64,000 bases of DNA from Cytophagaceae bacterium (GTDB lineage Bacteria; Bacteroidota; Bacteroidia; Cytophagales; Spirosomataceae): assembly GCA_947450365.1 (NCBI GenBank), contig CANFVE010000010.1, forward strand, positions 22,074-86,073. The letters are read 5' to 3'. The position numbers were made by a program, and so were the translations under genes. The notes under the pieces are model-generated. The model was not told the DNA's origin. It saw only the letters and a program-made list of their open reading frames with translations, and ran no database searches. Positions 8,265 to 15,865 of this stretch are shown here, piece by piece (positions within the stretch are counted from its first letter, which is position 1; the number at the start of each line of letters is the position of its first letter).

Positions 8265-9722
8265 TTATCCTACAATCCAGCGTAATAAAACAAATAAGGT
8301 GGCAGACAAAACAATGGTCACGGGCAAGGTTAATACCCAGGCCATCACAATATTTTTTACAGTTCCTCCTTGTAGGTTTTTGATGCCTCGGGATGCAACC
8401 ATCGTTCCTGCAATACCAGAACTTAGCACGTGCGTGGTACTTACCGGCCATTTATATGCCGTGGCTAATCCGATGGTTAGCGAGGCAATTAATTCTGCCG
8501 AAGCGCCTTGTGCATAGGTCAAATGATCTTTTCCGATTTTTTCTCCGATGGTAATCACGATTCGTTTCCACCCGATCATCGTTCCCAATCCCAAGGAAAG
8601 GGCTACCATCCACATCACCCAACTTGGCGCAAAGTCCGTCACCCCCGCCATGCCCGTGGAGCTTGAACCCCCAAACGTAAAGAATGGCGCTTTATCGCCT
8701 TGGGTGGCTTGTTTAAATGCTTTTTTATCAATTTCTGATAAAGCCACCGATTCACTTTCTAGCAGTTTTTTCGCATGTTTATTAATGGTAAGAGCCGCTT
8801 TGCGAATATCGAATTTCTGGGCCGTGGATAAATGATCCGTATTCAAACCCGGAACCAAAATCGTGGCTAAATCGGTTGACGATTTTTTTAATTTCACTAA
8901 ACTCTCGTGCTCCTTATCTGATAAAGGAAGGGTATCGATTTTCGCTGAAATGCTTTGAACCGTCGTTAAACTTTCTTTCACTTTCACCAAATCCAATGAG
9001 GTATTTACTGCAAAATAACCAGGCAAGAAGGCGATCAAAATGACCATGACCAATCCAATTCCTTTCTGCCCATCATTCCGACCGTGGAAAAAGGAAACCA
9101 AAGTACAGGTCGTGATTAAGATCGCACGAATCCACATGGGTGGCGGCGAATTCTTTTTAGGTTCTTTGAAAATCTCTTTATTTTTAATCGATTTTTTTAA
9201 GATATACATGAGGATAATCGCCAAGGAGAAGCCAAATAGGGGCGATAATAAGAGGGCTTGTCCGATTTCAATGACCTTATCCCAGTTGATGGAGGAGGTC
9301 CCCATATTGGCATTTTCAGGCAGCAAGGCATGGCCCACTCCAATCCCGATAATCGACCCAATCAGGGTATGGGAGCTCGAAGCAGGGATACCAAAATACC
9401 AGGTGCCTAAATTCCAAAAAATAGCCGATAACAATAAGGCGAGCGCCATCGCCATCGAATGGTAGACATTGGCATCAATCAGTAATTCCGTGGGCAAAAG
9501 TCCGATAATACTCATCGTAACCCCTACGCCTCCGGTTAACAGACCTAAAAAATTCATAAAACCTGACCAAACGACGGCTTGGGTCGGTTGAAGCGAATGC
9601 GTATAAATCACCGTCGCCACCGCATTTGCGGTATCATGAAATCCATTCACAAATTCAAAAGCACAGGCTGCAAAAAGGCAGAAAAATAAGAGGAAAAATA
9701 AGGTGGGGTCAAGTCCAAACAT
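8265..9722 (-). CDS. Inorganic phosphate transporter, PiT family
   Basis: A 485-residue polytopic membrane protein of the Pit (low-affinity, H+- or Na+-coupled phosphate) family. The two inverted-repeat signature motifs are visible as GFHDTANAVATVIYT near residue 28 and GRNDGQKGIGL near residue 216; a late segment, STTHVLSSGIAGTMVASRG, matches the conserved C-terminal half. Between the halves is a hydrophilic insert (about residues 245-345) rich in charged helices, which is common in Bacteroidota homologues. It transports phosphate across the inner membrane. The gene stands alone between the rsmG operon and a TPR gene, with its own -7 box. Confidence 0.93.
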   Translation of the reverse strand: MFGLDPTLFFLLFFCLFAACAFEFVNGFHDTANAVATVIYTHSLQPTQAVVWSGFMNFLGLLTGGVGVTMSIIGLLPTELLIDANVYHSMAMALALLLSAIFWNLGTWYFGIPASSSHTLIGSIIGIGVGHALLPENANMGTSSINWDKVIEIGQALLLSPLFGFSLAIILMYILKKSIKNKEIFKEPKKNSPPPMWIRAILITTCTLVSFFHGRNDGQKGIGLVMVILIAFLPGYFAVNTSLDLVKVKESLTTVQSISAKIDTLPLSDKEHESLVKLKKSSTDLATILVPGLNTDHLSTAQKFDIRKAALTINKHAKKLLESESVALSEIDKKAFKQATQGDKAPFFTFGGSSSTGMAGVTDFAPSWVMWMVALSLGLGTMIGWKRIVITIGEKIGKDHLTYAQGASAELIASLTIGLATAYKWPVSTTHVLSSGIAGTMVASRGIKNLQGGTVKNIVMAWVLTLPVTIVLSATLFVLLRWIVG

Positions 9723-9789
9723 TGGGTTTTATGCTTATTGAATGTAAAAAATCTTTTAAAGATGGGTACAATTTTCTCCAAAGGGAGAA

Positions 9790-9797
9790 CAAATATA
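9790..9797 (-). promoter_or_regulatory. Promoter -7 box for the Pit gene
   Basis: The minus strand reads TATATTTG, matching TAnnTTTG, 68 bases before the Pit start codon. A small inverted repeat (TTCTCC...GGAGAA, 9774-9789) sits in the predicted leader. Confidence 0.45.
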
Positions 9798-9817
9798 TTA
9801 AGTAATTATTAAATATT

Positions 9818-11050
9818 TTATTTTCGTTTTCGCCTTGCTTTTTTGGCCTCAGATAGCAATTTTTTGGCTTCTGTATGCTGGGCTGATTTCCGATCCGCCT
9901 TGTCCATCACCTCTTTGCAATAGTCCACCGCCTCATCGTATTTAGCCTCTTGGAACGCAATCCGTGCTAAGCCCAATACCGAGGCCCAATAATAGCCCGA
10001 ATCCATTGAATCGGTTTCTTTGGAAAAGGTTAAACATTGATTAAAATAGGTTTTGGCTTCTGCCAAATTTTTGAAAACATACAATTGATAATAGCCCAAA
10101 ATATAACTCGCATATCGCCCGGATGTGCTTTCATAGCCCACTTGATGCGATGTGATCTTTCCCAAAATGTCTTTCGAAAGGCTCATGGCCTCATCTAATT
10201 TCCCAACCATAAACGCCGATCGGGCATGATATCGATGAAAAAATGGATTATCCGGAAAATTTTCGTGCGTGTATTTGGCCATGTCATAGGCCTTATCGGA
10301 CATGTTTTCCATGCCATAGATTTGTAGCAAGAAATAGCGCGCCTCTGTGCGGGTATAAAAGGCTTGATAACTAACCTTTTCTAATTGCTGGATCCCCATC
10401 TGCTTGTTCGCTTTCGGGAATAACCATAGGACGGGCCGGAGTAATGGGAAATGTTGTTTAATAAAATGGTAATAATAATTATAAAGACCGTCTCCGAACA
10501 TCAATTCCGGACTAAAGTCGGCAAATTCCCTTGAATATTCGAGGTACTTGAGGGCATTTTTAGCGGCCAAGGTTGCCCGTGTCCAATTTTTTCGTTCGGC
10601 ATGCAAACGGCCCTTGAATCCATAGGCGGCGGCCATGAAAAAGGCGGCTTCTGGGTTTTCGGTTTCATCCCAAATCTTCTCTGCTTTATCAATGCTGCTA
10701 TCCATGTATTCGATCAGGCGATCGTCATAGACTTCATTGCCCGTATTGGGAACAATCCGCCACCATTGCATGAGGCCTAAGAGGAAATCGGGAAGGGGAT
10801 GATTGGGGTATTTGACTTTGAGGTAATTAAATTCGCGTTCCGCTTCCGGGAATTTAAAATTATACATCTGATTGATGGCAGATGTCGCCTCGATTTGTAC
10901 TTCAGAGGTCAGTAAAAGCATGCCTTTCGAACGCTCTTTTTCAGCCTCTTCTGTTTTTTTCCACCATTGACCTTGCGAAGCGAAGGCCAATGGCAGAAAA
11001 CAGCAAATAAAAATGATTTTCCTACGAAGAAATTTCAATTTGATCTCCAT
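9818..11050 (-). CDS. Exported tetratricopeptide-repeat protein
   Basis: A 410-residue protein with an N-terminal signal peptide (hydrophobic KIIFICCFLPLAFASQG after basic residues) and a body of helical TPR-like repeats from about residue 50 to 395. Clear repeats include MYNFKFPEAEREFNYLKVKY and AFMVGKLDEAMSLSKDIL. The very basic tail (KKARRKRK) is unusual for an exported protein. It probably scaffolds protein contacts in the periplasm; the partners are unknown. Its first 29 bases overlap the end of rng, so the two are translationally linked, an arrangement that may be conserved in Cytophagales. Confidence 0.75.
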   Translation of the reverse strand: MEIKLKFLRRKIIFICCFLPLAFASQGQWWKKTEEAEKERSKGMLLLTSEVQIEATSAINQMYNFKFPEAEREFNYLKVKYPNHPLPDFLLGLMQWWRIVPNTGNEVYDDRLIEYMDSSIDKAEKIWDETENPEAAFFMAAAYGFKGRLHAERKNWTRATLAAKNALKYLEYSREFADFSPELMFGDGLYNYYYHFIKQHFPLLRPVLWLFPKANKQMGIQQLEKVSYQAFYTRTEARYFLLQIYGMENMSDKAYDMAKYTHENFPDNPFFHRYHARSAFMVGKLDEAMSLSKDILGKITSHQVGYESTSGRYASYILGYYQLYVFKNLAEAKTYFNQCLTFSKETDSMDSGYYWASVLGLARIAFQEAKYDEAVDYCKEVMDKADRKSAQHTEAKKLLSEAKKARRKRK

Positions 11051-12578
11051 TTTGGTTTAAGAATTTAAATTCTGTTATGCCAAATGAGGAGTCTTCCATG
11101 ATGTTTACCCAGGTTTTAAATTTCAAAAACCAGTTCATCCGAATGGAAGGAAATCCTTTGGTAAAATAGGCATTCAAAAACGGATGCACAAGAAGGGTTA
11201 ATTTTTTCTCGTTTTGTTTCATGATTAAATGCTCCACATGCTGCGCCACGATGTCTGAAACGGCAATACTCGCCGTGATGGTTCCCGAACCGCCACAACT
11301 CGGACATGTTTCATGCGTAGCTACATTCATTTCGGGACGAACGCGTTGGCGTGTAATTTGCATCAAGCCAAATTTCGTCAGCGGCAAAATGGTGAATTTC
11401 GAACGATCGGTTTTCATTTCATCTCGCATGATGTCCTGAATTAATTTCCGATTATCCGCTTTTTTCATGTCGATGAAATCGATCACGATAATCCCCCCCA
11501 TATCACGTAAACGCAATTGGCGCGCAATTTCTTTTGCCGCCTCGCGGTTCACGCTCAAAGCCGTTGCTTCTTGATCTTCCTCGGAATTCGATTTATTCCC
11601 CGAATTCACGTCAATCACGTGCAGCGCCTCGGTATGTTCTACGATTAAATAGCCACCTCCTGGCAAGGAAACCGAACGACCAAAAAGCATTTTTAATTGC
11701 TTCTCGATCCCTACTTGTTCAAATAACTTGGTTTTGCCCGTGTGAAGCTTTACGATTTTTTCCTTTTCGGGAGCAACCGTGTGCACATAATCTTTGGCCT
11801 CGTTGTACAGTTCTTGACTATCCACAATGACATTGTCGAAGTCGTTATTTAAGAGGTCGCGCAACATAGACGTCGCCCGGCTCATCTCCCCAATCACCCG
11901 ATCGGTCGGCTTTGCCTCCGCTAATTTCTTCATCCCTTCTTCCCATTTCGAGATCGAATCGCGCAAATCACGCTCCATTTCCTCCACGGCTTTGCCTTCG
12001 GCTACCGTTCGCACGATCACGCCGAAGTTCTTCGGTTTGATGGACGACATGAGTTTTTGAAGACGATTACGCTCAGAACGTGAGGTGATTTTCTTCGAAA
12101 TATTGACGCCATTGGCAAAGGGAACTAAGACCAAGAAACGTCCTGCGATGGATATATCACATGAAAGACGCGGGCCCTTGGTGGAAATAGGTTCTTTGAC
12201 GACTTGCACGAGGACTTGTTGGCCCTTCGTTAATGCCTTTTCGATTTTCCCTAGTTTGTCGATTTCCTCCTCCAGCTTATAGTGTTCCAAACGGACATTT
12301 TTTCCTTTTTTGGTCAATACATCTTTCGTGAATTTTTGCACGGTATTTAGGTTAGGACCTAAATCGTGGTAGTGCAAGAAGGCATCTTTTTCGTAACCGA
12401 TGTCGATGAAAGCGGCGTTTAAGCCTGACACTAATTTTTTGACAGTTCCTAAATAGATATCTCCCACGGAGAATTTCGGTTCAGACTGTTCGATATGGTA
12501 TTCTACGATCCTTTTGTCGTGCAAAAGGGCTATTCTATCGCCCTTGGGCGTAGAATTAATGATTAATTCATTACTCAC
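11022..12578 (-). CDS. rng: Ribonuclease G (Rne/Rng family)
   Basis: A 518-residue endoribonuclease of the RNase E/G family, acting in rRNA maturation and mRNA turnover. The N-terminal S1 domain (about 35-125) contains VGDIYLGTVKKLVSGLNAAF and IGYEKDAFLHYHDL. The catalytic core shows GPRLSCDISIAGRFLVLVP, SGGYLIVEHTEALHVIDVN-type residues with the metal-binding Asp, and GGIIVIDFIDM. The zinc-link motif ETCPSCGGSG at about residue 433 has the CPxC pattern used for dimer assembly. It lacks the long degradosome tail of RNase E. The roughly 150-base segment upstream holds several stem-loops that could be a regulatory leader. Confidence 0.95.
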   Translation of the reverse strand: MSNELIINSTPKGDRIALLHDKRIVEYHIEQSEPKFSVGDIYLGTVKKLVSGLNAAFIDIGYEKDAFLHYHDLGPNLNTVQKFTKDVLTKKGKNVRLEHYKLEEEIDKLGKIEKALTKGQQVLVQVVKEPISTKGPRLSCDISIAGRFLVLVPFANGVNISKKITSRSERNRLQKLMSSIKPKNFGVIVRTVAEGKAVEEMERDLRDSISKWEEGMKKLAEAKPTDRVIGEMSRATSMLRDLLNNDFDNVIVDSQELYNEAKDYVHTVAPEKEKIVKLHTGKTKLFEQVGIEKQLKMLFGRSVSLPGGGYLIVEHTEALHVIDVNSGNKSNSEEDQEATALSVNREAAKEIARQLRLRDMGGIIVIDFIDMKKADNRKLIQDIMRDEMKTDRSKFTILPLTKFGLMQITRQRVRPEMNVATHETCPSCGGSGTITASIAVSDIVAQHVEHLIMKQNEKKLTLLVHPFLNAYFTKGFPSIRMNWFLKFKTWVNIMEDSSFGITEFKFLNQNGDQIEISS

Positions 12579-12604
12579 AATACGATTGAGAAGAATGTTG
12601 GACA

Positions 12605-12719
12605 GGGGAAATCCCCTTTAAAAATATACAGCAAAACAAACGCCAAAAACAGGCTATTTATCAAAGGATAAAATGCCTGTTCTTGCGCTATATGTTACAA
12701 TTTCAATCGGAAATTGTAA
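12605..12719 (-). promoter_or_regulatory. Stem-loop-rich leader between the mS38-like gene and rng
   Basis: Three inverted repeats occur in sequence. At 12695-12719, TTACAATTT/AAATTGTAA is a perfect 9-bp stem with a 7-nt loop. At 12648-12681 there is a 7-bp plus 6-bp stem with a 2x2 internal mismatch. At 12605-12618, AGGGG/CCCCT has a 4-nt loop. If rng is cotranscribed with the genes upstream, these lie in its 5' region. Confidence 0.5.
12644..12681 (-). terminator. Probable terminator after the mS38-like gene
   Basis: On the minus strand the stem AACAGGC/GCCTGTT, with a second inner stem TTTATC/GATAAA and loop CTTT, is followed by a short T-run (GTTTTTGG). It lies between the small ribosomal-type gene and rng and could act as a partial terminator or attenuator. 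Confidence 0.5.
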
Positions 12720-12727
12720 TCAATGCA

Positions 12728-12817
12728 TTACTTCTTCTTGTGACGATTCTTACGAAGACGTTTTTTACGCTTGTGTGTTGAAATCTTATGACGTTTTCTT
12801 TTTTTTCCGCAAGGCAT
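12728..12817 (-). CDS. Small basic AURKAIP1/COX24-domain (mS38-like) protein
   Basis: A 29-residue ORF beginning MPCGKKRKRHKISTHKRKKR and ending in RHKKK; more than half of its residues are Lys, Arg or His. It matches the short conserved Bacteroidota proteins carrying the AURKAIP1/COX24 domain, related to mitochondrial small-subunit ribosomal protein mS38, so it is probably a small-subunit ribosomal component that threads into rRNA. It sits between a membrane-anchored TPR gene and rng. The match is by recognition of the KRKRHK...THKRKKRLRKNRHKKK pattern. Standard gene finders often miss it because of its length. Confidence 0.85.
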   Translation of the reverse strand: MPCGKKRKRHKISTHKRKKRLRKNRHKKK

Positions 12818-12877
12818 ACCTGTTAGCGTTTAATGTGTTAATAATGTTGGAGATTGATTTTCAACCTCAATTCGTAT

Positions 12878-13729
12878 TTAATGCTGCTGTAATTCAGCAA
12901 GCAATTCTTTGGCGGCCTTGGTTTCTTCCGGGTCTTTGCTATTCGCTAAAACCTTTGTAAGCACCTTTTGGGCCTCTACTTTTTTATCTAACTGGGCCAA
13001 ACAAAATCCGAGATTTAAGGCGGCTTTGTGGTTATTAGGTTCCAGCTTCAATATTTGGGTGAATCGTTCTTGGCCTTTGCCAAACTGATTCGATTTAATG
13101 GATAATATTCCTAAATTAAACAAGGCTGGCACGAAGGTCGGCTCTTGTTCGATAACCTCTCGAAGCAGGGTAATTCCCTTCATCGGTGTGGGCGTATCCA
13201 CATAGGTCATGGCCAAATTCGTTTTTACCAACAGGTTATTCGGATCTTGCCCTAATGCTTTTTCAAAGTACAAACGCGCCTTATCACCCATTAAACGGCC
13301 TTTTTTAGCGTCAATCGCATAGGTTTGCGCTTCAAAATAGGCCTGTCCCGCTCGTAAGGTATGAATGGCTGCTGCGTGTGTATCGGAAAATTGACCGGCA
13401 TACACGGCGGCACTGTCATATCTGGACAAATCCATAAAAGCCCGCATGAGGTTTTCTAAGGCGACCACTTGCTTGACTTCGTTGGGAGCGGTTTTTAATG
13501 CAGCTTTCAGTTGGGCAATGCGTTTTTCTTGCGCCTCTGTGAAAGGTGCCGCATGCTTTTCTTCGGCTTGTACCGTATCCATCTTATTTTTTAGACCATT
13601 CGCGTCTCGATTGGCCCCTCCGGCTACGGAGGATTCAGTTTTTGCACTCACATTTCCTTTGGGTAATTGGAAAATGAGGGCGGTTAACCCGAGGCCAATA
13701 AATAAAATAAGCGCAAGCGTTTTATTCAT
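12878..13729 (-). CDS. Membrane-anchored TPR protein
   Basis: A 283-residue protein with an N-terminal hydrophobic helix (residues about 3-22, ALILFIGLGLTALIFQL), a low-complexity linker to about residue 60, then four or so tetratricopeptide repeats from about 85 to 280. The clearest are ARLYFEKALGQDPNNLLVKT, FVPALFNLGILSIKSNQFGK and HKAALNLGFCLAQLDKKVEA. The topology suggests an inner-membrane anchor with a periplasmic TPR domain. It follows the HU gene after 31 bases and precedes the mS38-like gene, so it probably belongs to the same transcription unit. Partners are unknown. Confidence 0.78.
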   Translation of the reverse strand: MNKTLALILFIGLGLTALIFQLPKGNVSAKTESSVAGGANRDANGLKNKMDTVQAEEKHAAPFTEAQEKRIAQLKAALKTAPNEVKQVVALENLMRAFMDLSRYDSAAVYAGQFSDTHAAAIHTLRAGQAYFEAQTYAIDAKKGRLMGDKARLYFEKALGQDPNNLLVKTNLAMTYVDTPTPMKGITLLREVIEQEPTFVPALFNLGILSIKSNQFGKGQERFTQILKLEPNNHKAALNLGFCLAQLDKKVEAQKVLTKVLANSKDPEETKAAKELLAELQQH

Positions 13730-13760
13730 TTGTTAAGACCTTTTTAAGAAGGATTCCTTC

Positions 13761-14054
13761 TTAGTTAGCCGGGTCAGTGCTCGTTTTTACTTGTTCAACA
13801 AACACCTTGGCCGGCTTGAAACTTGGCACATAATGTTCATCAATCGTAATTGACGTATTTTTTGAAATATTCCGAGCAATTTTTTTCGCTCTTTTTTTAT
13901 TGATAAAACTGCCAAAACCACGTACATAAATGTTTTCTTGTTTGGCTAAATTATCTTTTACTACTTGGAAGAAATTTTCTAACGTTTCAGAAACATCTTT
14001 TTTATCTATCCCTGTTTTGCTGGAAATCTCAGCAATTACATCTGCCTTAGTCAC
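13761..14054 (-). CDS. HU/IHF-family DNA-binding protein
   Basis: A 97-residue nucleoid protein. It starts VTKADVIAEISSKTGIDKKD, has the beta-arm entry RGFGSF, continues KKRAKKIARNISKN (the usual position of GRNP in HU) and ends the core with HYVPSFKPAKVF. The GTG at 14054 is chosen over an ATG at 14108. The mature family N-terminus aligns with the GTG start, and the ATG falls inside a perfect -7 box. Dimers bend DNA and organise the chromosome. It is the first gene of a minus-strand run with two TPR genes, the mS38-like gene and rng. Confidence 0.9.
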   Translation of the reverse strand: MTKADVIAEISSKTGIDKKDVSETLENFFQVVKDNLAKQENIYVRGFGSFINKKRAKKIARNISKNTSITIDEHYVPSFKPAKVFVEQVKTSTDPAN

Positions 14055-14107
14055 GGTAATTAATTCTTTAAATTCAAAATCTACATTCCTTTCTTTCAAA
14101 AGGGACA

Positions 14108-14139
14108 CAAAAGTAATGCTTTTCTACTAGAGAGGCAAA
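14108..14139 (-). promoter_or_regulatory. Promoter for the HU gene operon
   Basis: The minus strand has TTTG (14136-14139), a 20-bp spacer, and TACTTTTG (14108-14115), a good Bacteroidota -33/-7 pair. It predicts a leader of about 45 bases before the GTG start. Confidence 0.6.
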
Positions 14140-14161
14140 CGTTCTTCATGAATAATTTGAG

Positions 14162-14169
14162 TATCTTTG
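14162..14169 (+). promoter_or_regulatory. Promoter -7 box for mutY
   Basis: TATCTTTG matches TAnnTTTG and lies 21 bases before the mutY TTG start; it is divergent from the HU promoter. No clear -33 element is seen. Confidence 0.5.
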
Positions 14170-14190
14170 AAATTAATCAAATGAATTCGC

Positions 14191-15258
14191 TTGATTCACC
14201 CATTTTCTTCGACCCTTCTTACCTGGTATCAAGCCCATGCGCGTGATTTGCCTTGGCGAAATACGAAGGACCCCTATGTGATTTGGTTGTCGGAGGTCGT
14301 ACTCCAACAAACCCGCATCGCCCAAGGTACGCCCTATTTTCACGCCCTTTTACACGCTTTTCCCTCTGTGCACGAGTTAGCTGAGGCTGACGAGGCAACC
14401 TTATTCCGGATTTGGCAAGGGTTGGGGTATTATAGCCGGGCGCGAAATCTGCATAAAACAGCGAAATACATCGCCGCGAACGGAGGAATTTTCCCAAATA
14501 ACTATGCGGAATTAATCAAATTGCCCGGCATCGGCCCCTACACCGCTGCGGCGATTTCCTCATTTGCCTTTGGTGAACCCAAGCCTGTGGTGGATGGAAA
14601 TGTGTTTCGAATTCTCGCTCGGTATTTTGGTGTCGAAACGGATATTTTGCATGCTTCCGCACGTAAAATTTTCACGGAGTTGGCCGAAGGGCTGATTCCG
14701 GCGGATCATGCGGCAACGTTTAATCAGGCCATCATGGAATTTGGCTCCCTTCAATGTAGCCCAGTTCCTCAATGTGCTTCTTGCCCCCTCCAGCCTTCAT
14801 GTGTAGCCTATGCCACTGATCGCACGCAAATGCTACCGGTCAAGTCTAAGAAAAAACCTGTTCGGGAGCGATACTTGGCTTATTTTATTTTTGAATACCA
14901 AGGAAAAATTTGGGTGCGCCAGCGTACCCAAAAGGATATTTGGGCAGGCTTATGGGAATTTTATCTCGTGGAATTACCGGATTTGGGGCCAAGTTTAGAT
15001 GTTTTGTCCAAAGACCCTTGCGTAGGACCTTGGTTTACCGAGTTGGATGCCTTTGCCCTAAAAGCACCCGCGCCTCATTTATTAAGTCATCAAAAACTGA
15101 TTTCAAAGGCTTGGCATATCCAAGTTCCTGATCATTTTGAGATGCCCCAATCGGATGAATATCAGTGGATTGAGCCCCAGGACTTTAAAAACCTTGGTAA
15201 GCCGGTTTTGTTATTAAATCTGATAACTGATAATCTTTCGTTGCAAGAATTATTTTAA
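14191..15258 (+). CDS. mutY: A/G-specific adenine glycosylase MutY
   Basis: A 355-residue base-excision repair enzyme that removes adenine mispaired with 8-oxoguanine. The N-terminal domain has LPWRNTKDPYVIWLSEVVLQ with the catalytic Glu, the helix-hairpin-helix LPGIGPYTAAAI, and VDGNVFRILAR with the catalytic Asp. The iron-sulfur motif reads CSPVPQCASCPLQPSC, spacing Cx5Cx2Cx5C, one residue shorter in the first gap than the usual Cx6. A C-terminal NUDIX-like domain (about 225-350) recognises 8-oxoG. The only start in frame is a TTG, because a stop lies three codons upstream and the nearby ATG at 14181 is in another frame. Order mutY-ssb-gldE is conserved in Bacteroidota. Confidence 0.95.
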   Translation: MIHPFSSTLLTWYQAHARDLPWRNTKDPYVIWLSEVVLQQTRIAQGTPYFHALLHAFPSVHELAEADEATLFRIWQGLGYYSRARNLHKTAKYIAANGGIFPNNYAELIKLPGIGPYTAAAISSFAFGEPKPVVDGNVFRILARYFGVETDILHASARKIFTELAEGLIPADHAATFNQAIMEFGSLQCSPVPQCASCPLQPSCVAYATDRTQMLPVKSKKKPVRERYLAYFIFEYQGKIWVRQRTQKDIWAGLWEFYLVELPDLGPSLDVLSKDPCVGPWFTELDAFALKAPAPHLLSHQKLISKAWHIQVPDHFEMPQSDEYQWIEPQDFKNLGKPVLLLNLITDNLSLQELF

Positions 15259-15269
15259 ATTTACCTATG

Positions 15270-15277
15270 TACCTTTG
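15270..15277 (+). promoter_or_regulatory. Promoter -7 box for ssb
   Basis: TACCTTTG, an exact TAnnTTTG match, lies 49 bases before the ssb ATG and just after mutY. The position argues against the longer ssb reading frame that would start at 15275 inside the box. Confidence 0.6.
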
Positions 15278-15325
15278 GGTTTGACAAGGAGCCTTGTCGA
15301 CCTAACACACAAAACATTCAACAAT

Positions 15326-15787
15326 ATGGCAGGCGTAAATAAAGTTATTTTATTGGGCAATTTGGGCAGCGATCCGGAGGTGAGAGCGTTACCCAGTGGT
15401 GTAAAAGTGGCGAATATTAATATCGCAACTTCCGAGGCATATACCGGAAAAGATGGTCAACGCGTAGAACAAACCGAATGGCATCGTGTCGAATTATGGG
15501 ATAATTTAGCCACCATCGCCGAGCAATACCTAAAAAAAGGAAATCAGGTCTATATCGAAGGTAAAATTCGCTCGGAAGAATGGCAAGATAAATCAGGCGT
15601 AACCATGCGAGGCTATCGGATTCGGGCCACTTCGATGAATTTAATCGGAGGACGAAATGAAAGACCCAGTGGAGATTCGCCAGAGGCTCGTCCAAAACCA
15701 GAACCCGTTTCGTTCGGAAATCCAGAGGCTCCCAAGTCCCAAGCATTTCCTCCTTTAATGACCGAAGGCGACGACCTTCCATTTTAA
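15326..15787 (+). CDS. ssb: Single-stranded DNA-binding protein
   Basis: A 153-residue SSB that coats single-stranded DNA in replication, repair and recombination. The start MAGVNKVILLGNLGSDPEVR is the standard N-terminus. The OB fold occupies about residues 3-112, with EWHRVELWDNLATIAEQYLK and GNQVYIEGKIRSEEW. A disordered linker rich in Pro and Ser follows, and the tail ends with the acidic partner-binding tip GDDLPF. It has its own promoter and a strong terminator, so it is probably transcribed alone. Confidence 0.97.
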   Translation: MAGVNKVILLGNLGSDPEVRALPSGVKVANINIATSEAYTGKDGQRVEQTEWHRVELWDNLATIAEQYLKKGNQVYIEGKIRSEEWQDKSGVTMRGYRIRATSMNLIGGRNERPSGDSPEARPKPEPVSFGNPEAPKSQAFPPLMTEGDDLPF

Positions 15788-15795
15788 ATTTTATG

Positions 15796-15836
15796 ACAAA
15801 AAAGGGAATCTGACCAAATCTTATTCCCTTTTTTGT
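15796..15836 (+). terminator. Rho-independent terminator of ssb
   Basis: A perfect 14-bp inverted repeat (ACAAAAAAGGGAAT with its complement) surrounds a 13-nt loop and ends in a T-run. It starts 9 bases after the ssb stop codon. Confidence 0.85.
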
Positions 15837-15843
15837 AAATTTG
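15836..15843 (+). promoter_or_regulatory. Promoter -7 box for gldE
   Basis: TAAATTTG matches TAnnTTTG and begins at the last base of the ssb terminator, 30 bases before the gldE start. Confidence 0.5.
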
Positions 15844-15865
15844 CGCTCAATAGTGCACATAAATT

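Noticed and set aside
9040..9465. Plus-strand ORF of 141 codons inside the Pit gene
   Set aside because: Antisense shadow of a recognised transporter, with no own signals.
9774..9789. Inverted repeat TTCTCC/GGAGAA as a terminator of the TPR gene
   Set aside because: There is no T-run after the stem and it lies in the predicted Pit leader; too weak to call.
12673..12960. Plus-strand ORF of 95 codons
   Set aside because: It lies antisense to the mS38-like gene and the TPR gene; its sequence is the mirror of their Lys-rich codons and has no family features.
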